Shown here in pieces: positions 41,220 to 49,190 of a DNA stretch of 52,387 bases. The first letter of the stretch is position 1, and every line of letters begins with the position of its first letter. This stretch comes from an uncultured bacterium (lineage in GTDB: Bacteria > Bacillota > Clostridia > Oscillospirales > Acutalibacteraceae). The stretch is taken from NCBI GenBank assembly GCA_949283655.1, contig CASDTH010000028.1, forward strand, positions 1 to 52,387, in the 5' to 3' direction. Below the pieces are notes generated by a model. It saw only the letters and a list, made by a program, of their open reading frames with translations, was not told the DNA's origin and did not search any database. Made by a program: the position numbers and the translations under genes.

Positions 41220-42256
41220 TTGGCCCTTATGTCCTCCCCTCGCAAAACTTTTTTTGCTAATAGCCGTAAATATGATACGCAATAAATCAGTGGAATACTT
41301 TTCAATCTAAGTACAATCCTATATAGTAAGAATTCCTTCTCCCCACACCCTTTACTCTCCAATGCCAGTTGTGTTGCGGGATGATTGATAAAAGACTTTA
41401 CGGTCGCTTTCGGCCCCCGAAACGTATCCATAATCCGAAAACAATCACGTAAAAAAATATCCGAATCAGCGCACTTATCCATTTCGCTTTCGTGCATGTT
41501 GAGACAATCTCGTAAAAAAGAGTGAACCTCTTGATAAAGATACACTTTATTGTCAAATGCCTCTACAGCATTTTTGCTGCTACTTGATGTAAGCGATTGA
41601 ACTGTTTCGTTTGAAATATAGTGATATAGTATTTCACTACAAAGATACATATTGCTTGTGTGGCGAATATAATCTAAATTAAAAAGTAAGTCTTCTCCAT
41701 TATCAATATTAGCACGAAACCTGATATTATTATCTAAAATAATCTTAGTTAAATACAATTTATTCCAAACCAAATGGATGTAATTGTGCAAATACAGTTG
41801 ATTAAAGCATTCTTTCAGTCGCTTCTGATCATTAATTTGCATACTAGGCAAACTCACCTTTTGAGAACGAACCAATTTTTCACTAGAAAAAAAATCCCTC
41901 TGATAACCGCACATCGTTAAATCTGAATCCGCATAAGACGCTGTTTGTATCAACGTTTCATACATATTGGACTCTAAATAATCATCCGCATCCATAAAAG
42001 CTATGTATTCGCTTTGGACTAAATCCAAAGCTGCATTTCTAGCCATGCTTGGCCCCATATTTTTTTGGTGCTTCACTAGGACTCTGTTATCTTTTTGAGA
42101 AAAAAAACGGCATATTTCCAATGAACGATCTGTTGATCCATCATCCACTAAAAATAAAATGAAATCCGAGAAACTCTGCTGTAACACACTTTCAACTGCC
42201 TTATAAAGTGTATTTTCAGCGTTATAGACAGGCATAATAATACTCAACTTAGCCAT
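41207..42256 (-). CDS. Family-2 glycosyltransferase
   Basis: A 349-residue GT2 enzyme. LSIIMPVYNAENTLYKAVES opens the GT-A fold, LFLVDDGSTDRSLEIC binds nucleotide, GPSMARNAALDL and FMDADDYLE (DxD motif) follow by about residue 95. The C-terminal part is helical. It transfers an unknown sugar during exopolysaccharide repeat-unit assembly. ATG at 42256 with GAGGAG 7 nt upstream. It overlaps the next glycosyltransferase gene upstream by 8 bp and the polymerase gene downstream by 13 bp. Confidence 0.92.
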   Translation of the reverse strand: MAKLSIIMPVYNAENTLYKAVESVLQQSFSDFILFLVDDGSTDRSLEICRFFSQKDNRVLVKHQKNMGPSMARNAALDLVQSEYIAFMDADDYLESNMYETLIQTASYADSDLTMCGYQRDFFSSEKLVRSQKVSLPSMQINDQKRLKECFNQLYLHNYIHLVWNKLYLTKIILDNNIRFRANIDNGEDLLFNLDYIRHTSNMYLCSEILYHYISNETVQSLTSSSSKNAVEAFDNKVYLYQEVHSFLRDCLNMHESEMDKCADSDIFLRDCFRIMDTFRGPKATVKSFINHPATQLALESKGCGEKEFLLYRIVLRLKSIPLIYCVSYLRLLAKKVLRGEDIRAKCKK

Positions 42257-43124
42257 TATTATACTCCTCTTGCGCAATCTTGCGAGTAATCACACCATCA
42301 TATGAACTTCTTAAATAGCGCTTATATATAAACTTACGTATTTTGTTTGGCATTACAGATACAACAATATGAGCAAAAAGAGTATAAAGATAGTCCTCTT
42401 TCGAACAAAATCCTGACCTTAGCATAAAGGTTCTAAACGATAATGCCTTTATAGCGTAGCTTACGCCACCACGTCGCTGATACATGTCACCATTTGCTCT
42501 CATCAACAGCAGGGGGGGGGATTGTATGTTGAATCCAATTGATCCAGATAATAACATTCTAACCCATAAATGGTAATCCTCGAAAAGGGAACAATCCTCA
42601 TATCCACCTGCCTTTAAAACAGCTTCCTTTCTGTACATCACACATGGATGATTAAACGGACATCTCCGCTTTGCATAACTACGAATTTCAACATCAGTTT
42701 CCGGTAAATATTTTGCAACTGTTATCTGTTTTGGGTCACTTGAAAACTCCAAAATAGTACCGCTTACAATATCAAGTTTGTCATTTTGGTTGAATTCGAA
42801 CAGTTCACGTTCACATCTATCTGGAAGTGAAATATCATCTGCATCCATACGCGCTATGAGATTATTTTTACAATACCTAATTCCTACATTCAAAGCGTTT
42901 CCTAACCCTTGGTTTTCTTGTAATCGAATAATCTGAAACAAAAAAGGCCGTTTTGTCACAAATTCATCTATCGTTTCATCCAATTCATCCGTTAACGGGC
43001 CATCACAAACCAGGACAAAATCGTTGGTCGGGACTGTTTGATCCAACATGCTTTGAATACTTGCCCGAAAATGTGATGGATTCTCTCCCCGATATACAGA
43101 CATTAAAACACTGTAATCTTCCAT
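42249..43124 (-). CDS. Family-2 glycosyltransferase
   Basis: A 291-residue GT2 enzyme and first gene of the exopolysaccharide operon. SVLMSVYRGENPSHFRASIQ starts the fold. VCDGPLTDELDE, NQGLGNALNVGI and ARMDADDISLPDRCE (DxD motif near residue 95) are visible. HPCVMYRKEAVLKAGGYED near 155 is typical of the subfamily with amylovoran-type enzymes. The ATG at 43124 with GAGGG upstream replaces the longer frame. The promoter lies at 43180-43208. The substrate is unknown. Confidence 0.9.
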   Translation of the reverse strand: MEDYSVLMSVYRGENPSHFRASIQSMLDQTVPTNDFVLVCDGPLTDELDETIDEFVTKRPFLFQIIRLQENQGLGNALNVGIRYCKNNLIARMDADDISLPDRCERELFEFNQNDKLDIVSGTILEFSSDPKQITVAKYLPETDVEIRSYAKRRCPFNHPCVMYRKEAVLKAGGYEDCSLFEDYHLWVRMLLSGSIGFNIQSPPLLLMRANGDMYQRRGGVSYAIKALSFRTFMLRSGFCSKEDYLYTLFAHIVVSVMPNKIRKFIYKRYLRSSYDGVITRKIAQEEYNNG

Positions 43125-43179
43125 CTTTTTAATCCCTCGTCCACATTGCCGCTTACACAATTTCCATTCTTTCCGCTCA

Positions 43180-43208
43180 ATTATACCTTAACCCTACTGC
43201 TTTTTCAA
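43180..43208 (-). promoter_or_regulatory. Promoter of the exopolysaccharide operon
   Basis: On the minus strand TTGAAA (43208-43203) and a perfect TATAAT (43185-43180) are spaced by 17 nt, about 55 bp before the first glycosyltransferase start. Confidence 0.78.
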
Positions 43209-43237
43209 CCAAAAATAACATAAAGCCAATCTGATCT

Positions 43238-43267
43238 TTGCTTTTCAGCAAAATTATTTTATATTAT
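43238..43267 (+). promoter_or_regulatory. Promoter candidate of feoAB
   Basis: TTGCTT and TATTAT are separated by 18 nt, back to back with the exopolysaccharide promoter. Transcription from here includes the hairpin at 43340-43393. Confidence 0.45.
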
Positions 43268-43339
43268 GAATCTTTTATCCTTTTATGTAATTTATTTAAG
43301 CGGTTTCACCCCCTCTCCCCCTCCCCCATATACTAAATA

Positions 43340-43397
43340 ACGAGAGCAGACCATGTTCAGCGGCCCGATTTGTCCGCTCCGGTCTGCTCTCGTTTTC
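43340..43397 (+). terminator. Large leader hairpin ahead of feoA (terminator-like)
   Basis: ACGAGAGCAGACC (43340-43352) pairs perfectly with its complement at 43381-43393. Inside, AGCGG pairs with CCGCT. TTTTCC follows. No plus-strand gene lies upstream, so it is either an attenuator in the feoA leader or the end of a short separate transcript. Confidence 0.65.
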
Positions 43398-43427
43398 CAT
43401 CTGAAATCAGCAAAGGAGATTGTTCTC

Positions 43428-43664
43428 ATGCACAACATAGATTCGCTTGACCGCCTCGGTATCGGGCAACAAGCCCGTGTAGAGGAGCTCCGGCTGAGCG
43501 GGGGGATCCGGCGAAGGATGCAGGATATCGGCCTGATCGAGGGAACCCCCGTGGAATGCCTGCAAAAAAGCCCTGCGGGAGATCCGGCGGCCTACCTGAT
43601 CCGTGGGGCAGTAATCGCTCTGCGCCGGGAGGATTCCGGTCGCGTCATGGTACGCCTGAGCTGA
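43428..43664 (+). CDS. feoA: Ferrous iron transport protein A
   Basis: A 78-residue SH3-like protein. The family pattern is seen as LDRLGIGQQARVEELRLSG, RRRMQDIGLIEGTPVECL and DPAAYLIRGAVIALRRED. FeoA is a small cytoplasmic partner of FeoB. The ATG at 43428 has AAAGGAG upstream. The frame extends 25 residues further but into the hairpin region. feoB begins 88 bp downstream. Confidence 0.93.
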   Translation: MHNIDSLDRLGIGQQARVEELRLSGGIRRRMQDIGLIEGTPVECLQKSPAGDPAAYLIRGAVIALRREDSGRVMVRLS

Positions 43665-43752
43665 ACATTGCTTTGCAGGGCGCAGCCAGTTAAAGCAGGC
43701 GCTGATGGCAGAACACCGAGCGCATCAGCGCTCTCTGGAAGGAGCGGTTTTT

Positions 43753-45906
43753 ATGGGATTAACTCGGAATTCACATCAGGGCGGGCCTGTAAATGGCCCG
43801 CTTCTCATCGCAAAAGAGGCGGAAAGCGACCGTGTCATTGCGCTTGCCGGCAACCCAAACGTGGGCAAAAGCACGGTTTTCAATGCTTTGACCGGTATGA
43901 ACCAGCACACCGGAAACTGGCCTGGTAAAACGGTCGCAAGCGCGCAGGGCCGGCATGTCTACCGGGAACAGGGCTACATCATTGTAGATCTGCCCGGTAC
44001 ATATTCCCTCATGGCGCATTCCGCAGAGGAAGAGGTAGCGCGCAACTTTATCTGCTTTGGCAGGGCGGACGCCACCGTCGTGGTGTGCGATGCAACCTGT
44101 TTGGAGCGCAATTTAAATCTGGTGTTACAGGCAATTGAAATCACGCCGCGTGTAATTGTCTGTGTGAATCTGATGGATGAGGCGAAACGCAAGGGCATCC
44201 AAATCAATCTGAATCGCCTGGAAGAAATGCTCGGCGTCCCGGTCGTCGGCGCAAGTGCGCGCAGCGGAAAAGGGCTGGAATCCCTCTCCGAACAAATCAG
44301 CCGGTCTGTAAATGGCGAAACGTCCAAAGCGCCCATCAAAATTGTCTACACCGCACCCATTGAAGAGGCGCTTCAGACGCTCACGCCAGTAGTAGAGGAA
44401 AAGCTTATCTCACTCGAAAAACCCATCAGCAGCCGATGGGTCGCGTTACAGATGTTGGAAGCAGATGAGGGCCTCCATCAGCCGTTGACCGATTATTTGG
44501 GATTTGACCTGTCAAAAGACGAAGCCATCCAAAAAACACTTGCTGGGCTCTCTGCTATATTTGAGCGCTATGGTCTCCCGATGGCACGCCTACAGGATAA
44601 AGTCGTCTCCTGCATTGTGCGCACGGCGGAGCGCATCTGCCGCAGCACTGTATCCTGCCAACGCAGCGACTACAATGCCTGGGACCGCCGGCTCGACAGA
44701 CTGTTGACCAGCCGCTTTACGGGGCTCCCCGTCATGCTTCTGCTGCTGGGATTCATCTTCTGGTTGACAATCACCGGAGCGAACGAGTTATCCCAATGGC
44801 TGTCCACAGGCCTGTTTTGGATTGGGGACCGGCTAACGGAAGGACTGCTCTGGCTTGGAACGCCGCCCTGGGTGGAGAGCCTACTGGTGCAGGGGGGTTA
44901 CCGGGTGCTCGCCTGGGTTGTTTCCGTTATGCTGCCGCCGATGGCGATTTTCTTCCCGTTATTTACTCTCTTAGAGGATTTTGGATACCTCCCGCGTGTG
45001 GCTTTCAATCTAGACCATTCCTTTCAAAAGGCGCACACCTGCGGCAAGCAGGCGCTGACCATATGCATGGGTTTTGGCTGCAATGCAGCGGGCGTGATTG
45101 GCTGCCGGATTATCGATTCGCCGCGGGAACGGCTGATTGCCATCCTCACCAACAACTTTGCGCCCTGCAACGGCAGGCTTCCTACAATCATTGCATTGAT
45201 CGCCATGTTTTTTGCAAGCGGCGTGATCGCCCCGCTGCAATCCGCCGTATCCGCTTTCCTGTTGGTTGGGGTAATCGTGCTCGGCGTTGGAATCACCTTT
45301 CTGGTTTCCCGGCTGCTATCGGGCACCATTCTCAAGGGTATCCCCTCCTCCTTTGCATTGGAGCTACCACCCTACCGGCGCCCGCAGATCGGAAGAGTCA
45401 TTCTCCGCTCGGTATTCGACCGCACCCTATTTGTGCTTGGGCGAGCGGCTGCGGTCGCCGCCCCGGCGGGCCTAGTTATCTGGCTGTTTGCCAATATTGA
45501 GATCAGCGGGCAAAGCCTGCTGCTGCACTGTGCGCAATTCCTCGACCCGCTCGCACGGCTGATGGGGATGGACGGTGTGATCCTCTTCGCTTTTATCCTC
45601 GGCTTCCCCGCCAATGAAATCGTGATCCCCATTATCCTGATGTCTTATATGGCGACCGGCCATCTGATTGATTTTGAAAGCTATAGCGCTTTAAAGGAGC
45701 TTCTTGTGGCAAATGGATGGACCCCATTGACCGCAGTTTGCACGATTCTTTTCTCTCTGCTGCATTGGCCCTGCTCCACCACCTGCCTGACCATCCATAA
45801 GGAAACAGGCAGCTGGAAGTGGACAGCGGCAGCCATGCTGATTCCAACGCTCATCGGAGTGGGCGCCTGCATGCTAATCACCATGCTAACACGAATTATC
45901 TGTTGA
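43753..45906 (+). CDS. feoB: Ferrous iron transport protein B
   Basis: A 717-residue Fe(II) transporter. The N-terminal G domain shows G1 GNPNVGKST (residues 33-41), switch GNWPGKT near 54, G3 DLPGTYSL near 79 and G4 NLMDEAKRKG near 141. The membrane part has paired gate motifs: PRVAFNLDHSFQKAHTCGKQ, then ICMGFGCNAAGVIGCRII with its Cys, and NNFAPCNGRLPTI. The GFGCN segment differs from the GFGCNVPA of enterobacterial FeoB. The ATG at 43753 with AAGGAG upstream is preferred to the ATG at 43705, which has no ribosome site. Regulation is probably by iron, but no Fur box was recognised. Confidence 0.95.
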   Translation: MGLTRNSHQGGPVNGPLLIAKEAESDRVIALAGNPNVGKSTVFNALTGMNQHTGNWPGKTVASAQGRHVYREQGYIIVDLPGTYSLMAHSAEEEVARNFICFGRADATVVVCDATCLERNLNLVLQAIEITPRVIVCVNLMDEAKRKGIQINLNRLEEMLGVPVVGASARSGKGLESLSEQISRSVNGETSKAPIKIVYTAPIEEALQTLTPVVEEKLISLEKPISSRWVALQMLEADEGLHQPLTDYLGFDLSKDEAIQKTLAGLSAIFERYGLPMARLQDKVVSCIVRTAERICRSTVSCQRSDYNAWDRRLDRLLTSRFTGLPVMLLLLGFIFWLTITGANELSQWLSTGLFWIGDRLTEGLLWLGTPPWVESLLVQGGYRVLAWVVSVMLPPMAIFFPLFTLLEDFGYLPRVAFNLDHSFQKAHTCGKQALTICMGFGCNAAGVIGCRIIDSPRERLIAILTNNFAPCNGRLPTIIALIAMFFASGVIAPLQSAVSAFLLVGVIVLGVGITFLVSRLLSGTILKGIPSSFALELPPYRRPQIGRVILRSVFDRTLFVLGRAAAVAAPAGLVIWLFANIEISGQSLLLHCAQFLDPLARLMGMDGVILFAFILGFPANEIVIPIILMSYMATGHLIDFESYSALKELLVANGWTPLTAVCTILFSLLHWPCSTTCLTIHKETGSWKWTAAAMLIPTLIGVGACMLITMLTRIIC

Positions 45907-45971
45907 TCATCTGAAAGCCTTTGCAAAATTCGAACAAAGATATTTTTTATTTTTTTAGATGCGCCTTGACT

Positions 45972-46223
45972 TCACAATAGTAATTCTCCATTGTCATGCA
46001 GAGATAGAATTTGTTTCACCGTTTCCAGCGGGATATTTAACTTTCTGCAAGTTGTGATAATATCTAGTTGCCACAAATTTCGCAAGGAATAGTAACGGTA
46101 CTGGTTATTCGGATCAATATGATCTGGTACAAGCAAACCGATTTTGTTATAGAAGTGAAGCGTATCCTTTGAAATTCCAGTGACCTGACTGACTTCACCG
46201 ATTCTATAATAGGCGTGTTCCAT
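45972..46223 (-). CDS. Short MerR-type DNA-binding protein (probably truncated)
   Basis: An 83-residue protein that is only the MerR helix-turn-helix domain: YRIGEVSQVTGISKDTLHFY, NKIGLLVPDHIDPNNQYRYY, and LWQLDIITTCRKLNIPLETVKQIL. Family members normally continue with a dimerisation helix and effector domain (120-270 residues in all). Here TGA follows directly after GELLL. ATG at 46223 with AGGAGG 7 nt upstream. It is AT-rich and stands after feoB in a decayed accessory region. Without the dimer helix its function is doubtful, and it may be a pseudogene. Confidence 0.7.
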   Translation of the reverse strand: MEHAYYRIGEVSQVTGISKDTLHFYNKIGLLVPDHIDPNNQYRYYSLRNLWQLDIITTCRKLNIPLETVKQILSLHDNGELLL

Positions 46224-46464
46224 TCGGAGACCTCCTGCTCTTTGGGTGAAAATTAAATTTCTCTCTATTTTATTATATTGATAAAGCAGGCATAAGGGAA
46301 GGACTTTCAGGATAACGTCACTCTTTTCATTGTTCTCCCAATAAAGTCCAATTCTAATATTAGTGGTTATCGGAGATGCGTAGTGGCACATAAAATAGCA
46401 ATCCTATAACAACAGATGAACCCCTACCTTTTAATAATTGAGAGATAAGGGAATGATGAACTAC

Positions 46465-46803
46465 TTATGCTGCAATCTCCGGTATTTCTCCGACAAAATT
46501 ATAAACGATTCTGACCTCCTGTACCTTCTGGCCGTCCGCCTTTTTGACCTCGCCGGATGGATTCTCCTGCTGCTGGGAGCGTATACTACTGGCGGTGGAT
46601 GCACTGTTGACATTTTCATCCGTGTGTGCTATTCTACCAATAGAGCCATAGTTGGTTATGGATAACGGCAATTGGAGCCTATTCTGAAGTAACCAGCGAT
46701 TGGCTCTCTTTTTATCTGGCTCCACATACAGAATGCGGCTTCGATCGATCAGACTTTGCGCATTATCCTTTCCATATGCGCTTACAAGCTTCATAGAATC
46801 CAT
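46465..46803 (-). CDS. Possible recombinase-tail fragment (mobile element remnant)
   Basis: A 112-codon open frame. The last 15 residues (EVRIVYNFVGEIPEI) look like the C-terminal tail of large serine recombinases of Clostridia. The first part (SLIDRSRILYVEPDKKRANR) is not recognised. No good ribosome site precedes the ATG. The frame could be a deletion joint between two genes. Neighbours are a truncated MerR gene and a DUF2442/HTH pair. The recombinase resemblance is from memory only. Confidence 0.35.
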   Translation of the reverse strand: MDSMKLVSAYGKDNAQSLIDRSRILYVEPDKKRANRWLLQNRLQLPLSITNYGSIGRIAHTDENVNSASTASSIRSQQQENPSGEVKKADGQKVQEVRIVYNFVGEIPEIAA

Positions 46804-46832
46804 TTTAAATCCCTAACGCAGGAGGTATCACA

Positions 46833-47090
46833 ATGTTCTATAAAGTACGGAAGGTGGAACCAATGGCTGGATTGAACCTGCGCGTACAGTTTGAGAACGG
46901 AACGGTCAAGAAGTACGACGTGAATCCCTTGCTGGCTAAATGGCCCGTTTTCCGGTCGTTGGAGCTGCTCCCAGGCCTGTTTGACTGCGTGCGTGTGGAT
47001 GCAGGCGGTTATGGGGTTGTGTGGAATGATGATATTGACCTGTCTTGCAATGAGCTCTGGGAACATGGCGCGGAGGTGGAACCATCATGA
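46833..47090 (+). CDS. DUF2442 domain protein
   Basis: An 85-residue protein of the DUF2442 family. It shows FYKVRKVEPMAGLNLRVQFENGT then KKYDVNPLL and the C-terminal VDAGGYGVVWNDDIDLSCNELWEHG, a pattern typical of this small domain. AGGAGG lies 7 nt before the ATG. The stop overlaps the start of the next helix-turn-helix gene as ATGA. Such pairs are frequent in Clostridia, sometimes discussed as toxin-antitoxin-like, but the function is not established. Confidence 0.85.
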   Translation: MFYKVRKVEPMAGLNLRVQFENGTVKKYDVNPLLAKWPVFRSLELLPGLFDCVRVDAGGYGVVWNDDIDLSCNELWEHGAEVEPS

Positions 47091-47284
47091 GCACACCATT
47101 TGACGGCCTGTTATCCTCCAAGCAAGCAACCGATGCGTAGGGCCTGAGTGAAAGTGCACTATGCAAGGCTATCTCGTATGGCAAGCTGGTTGATGGAATT
47201 GATGCAAACAAGTACGGCAAACAATGGATCGTAACAGAAGACGCGATGCGCCGGGAATATGGCAATCCAAAAGCGAGGAAATAA
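47087..47284 (+). pseudogene. Helix-turn-helix protein gene interrupted by an amber codon
   Basis: A 65-residue frame that would read MSTPFDGLLSSKQATDA, then TAG at 47138-47140 (codon 18), then GLSESALCKAISYGKL and the end KQWIVTEDAMRREYGNPKARK. Intact relatives usually have Trp at this place, so one base change (TGG to TAG) explains the stop. The rest is open. It would be a small HTH partner of the DUF2442 protein, translationally coupled through the ATGA overlap. Suppression or a sequencing error are alternatives. Confidence 0.75.
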
Positions 47285-47334
47285 TTCCTAACCCTTTTGT
47301 TCGCCTATTGTTCACCCGAATGATCTCAAAATAA

Positions 47335-47384
47335 AAAGCGAATGGCGATACAGTATTTTTCAAATACTGTATCGCCATTCGCTT

Positions 47385-47385
<1 letters not shown>
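47335..47385 (-). terminator. Perfect 24-bp stem terminator of the initiator tRNA gene
   Basis: Arms 47335-47358 and 47362-47385 are exact complements around a 3-nt loop (TTC on plus). On the minus strand the stem begins within the tRNA 3' end and is followed by TTATTTTG. It is much longer than a standard terminator stem. Confidence 0.85.
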
Positions 47386-47461
<76 letters not shown>

Positions 47462-47620
47462 ATATTTGCTTGCCCCTCACTTTTGAGTGCTTTATTATTA
47501 TAACCGACTGGTCACAAAATTGCAAGTCCTTTTGAGTCTCTTTTTCTATAATCTTTCGTCCTATTATCACCCCTGTTTTAGCGATATTGATGATTTCTAT
47601 TGTTTTTTTGCATATTCTGC

Positions 47621-47650
47621 TTTACCTTCCCACCCAAAGACCTCTATAAT
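47621..47650 (+). promoter_or_regulatory. Promoter candidate of the CapA-like gene
   Basis: TTTACC and a perfect TATAAT are separated by 18 nt, about 100 bp before the ATG. Confidence 0.5.
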
Positions 47651-47747
47651 AGACACGGCGATGCAGTAAGAGCATTGCAAAAGGTCTGTCAGGCAGCTGT
47701 GCCAAGCAAGCGGTTTGACAGAATCCATTTAGATCGAGGGATGTGTC

Positions 47748-49097
47748 ATGCTGCTGCGTCAACAGCATAAACGCGCTCCGGCCGCAAAGCAACAAAGCCG
47801 GCAAAGAGACTGGTTTAAAAAATCTGCCCATATTGTGCTCTGCTTTTTTTGCCTGCTACCCGCACTCAGCGGCTGCGGCCAGGAAGCCCTTCTGCCGGCT
47901 GAGCTTTCGACTCAACCGGCTGTCACCACGCGAGAGCCGCGCATAGATGCGCTCTCCAACACATCCTCCTCCAGCCCACCCACCTGCACAGCCTCTACCA
48001 CCCCCGTTGCTCAAACTGTATCCAGCACAGTGGAAGCAGCGGCTGCCCACCTCCCTTCTCTTCCTGATGAGTTACTTCTCCTGCAAAAGGCCGGGCGCTC
48101 TATTGCACTGGAGAAACAATCGCTCGCTCAAACCGCAGCTGTGCTGACCTTTGCAGGGGACTGCACGATCGGTTCTTATCCCGAATGCCCGCCCCAAAAG
48201 CAGTTTAAGGCCCTATTTCAGGCCAGCGGCAGCCCCACTTATCCTTTTGACCTGGTAAAGCCTTGGTTTCAGGCGGACGATGGAACCGTTATCAATTTTG
48301 AAGGAACACTGACCACCGCTGAGCAAGCAGCGGTAAAGCAATGGCGGTTCCAGGGAGACCCGGCCTTTGCAAAAATACTGCCTCAAAGCGGCGTAGAGGT
48401 TGCTACGCTCGCCAATAACCACAGCATGGATTACCTGCAAGCTGGCTATGACGACACCCTGAGCGCCCTGACCGCAGCCGGAACTGCAGTGGGTGATACA
48501 GGCCGTCCCGTGCACTTTTCTGCCAAGGGGATGGATTTTGTGATCCTCTCCTATGATCTGCGGCCCGTTAAACAGGCCCAGCGGGGCGAAACGGAAATCA
48601 CCGCTCACTGTGCAGAGATCGCTGAACAAGCGGCCACCGGCGCCGCCGTGATTGTATGCATGCACTGGGGAGTGGAGTATGAGCCTGTAGCTGCTTACCA
48701 GCAGGAATATGCACGGCGTATGATCGACGCGGGCGCAGAGCTGATCATTGGACACCACCCACATATTTTGCAGGGCATTGAATGCTATCGGGGAAAATAT
48801 ATTTGCTATTCCCTTGGCAATTTTGCTTTTGGCGGCAATGACGTTGCCAAAGCCGCCTCGCTGGAGACGATGCTCATCCGAGCATATTTTGAGCGGAGGG
48901 ATGGCCAAACACAGTGCACCGGCCTTTCTGCCGTTCCATGCTACATCACCTCCCACCAGGATTTAAAGGTTAACAACTACCGCCCGCAGCCATTATCCGG
49001 CACACAAGCACAAAAGGTAATTGACCGGGTGCTTTCCCTTTCTTCTGCTCTCCCCAATGGGATCGATCATCTAGAGTTTTACACAGCTATCACATAA
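47748..49097 (+). CDS. CapA/PgsA-like metallophosphatase-fold lipoprotein
   Basis: A 449-residue protein. After a basic N-terminus, a signal segment ends LLPALSGC (lipid Cys near 43). A Pro/Thr/Ser linker to about 110 is followed by the CapA domain: LTFAGDCTIGSYPE near 133, VINFEGTLT near 182, ATLANNHSMDYL near 220, VCMHWGVEYEP near 302, IIGHHPHILQGIE near 335 and YSLGNFAFGG near 353. These are the metal-binding blocks of the family linked to poly-gamma-glutamate capsules. The other pgs genes are absent, so a wall-related role outside polyglutamate synthesis is possible. The ATG has GAGGG at 7 nt. Confidence 0.9.
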   Translation: MLLRQQHKRAPAAKQQSRQRDWFKKSAHIVLCFFCLLPALSGCGQEALLPAELSTQPAVTTREPRIDALSNTSSSSPPTCTASTTPVAQTVSSTVEAAAAHLPSLPDELLLLQKAGRSIALEKQSLAQTAAVLTFAGDCTIGSYPECPPQKQFKALFQASGSPTYPFDLVKPWFQADDGTVINFEGTLTTAEQAAVKQWRFQGDPAFAKILPQSGVEVATLANNHSMDYLQAGYDDTLSALTAAGTAVGDTGRPVHFSAKGMDFVILSYDLRPVKQAQRGETEITAHCAEIAEQAATGAAVIVCMHWGVEYEPVAAYQQEYARRMIDAGAELIIGHHPHILQGIECYRGKYICYSLGNFAFGGNDVAKAASLETMLIRAYFERRDGQTQCTGLSAVPCYITSHQDLKVNNYRPQPLSGTQAQKVIDRVLSLSSALPNGIDHLEFYTAIT

Positions 49098-49116
49098 ACC
49101 GCTTATTTAATATCGC

Positions 49117-49165
49117 AGCGCCCCGGCCGTCCTCCCTACAAAACGGCCGGGGCGCTTTGGGTTTT
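49117..49165. terminator. Terminator between the convergent CapA-like and transporter genes
   Basis: AGCGCCCCGGCCGT (49117-49130) pairs with its complement at 49143-49156, loop 12 nt, then TTGGGTTTT on plus. It probably serves both genes. Confidence 0.85.
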
Positions 49166-49190
49166 AGCAACATGGATAACCAGAGGGCGG

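Noticed and set aside
43340..43397. NiCo/czcD-type riboswitch ahead of feoA
   Set aside because: The iron context is suggestive, but I could not match the conserved bases of that class. Only a strong hairpin is supported.
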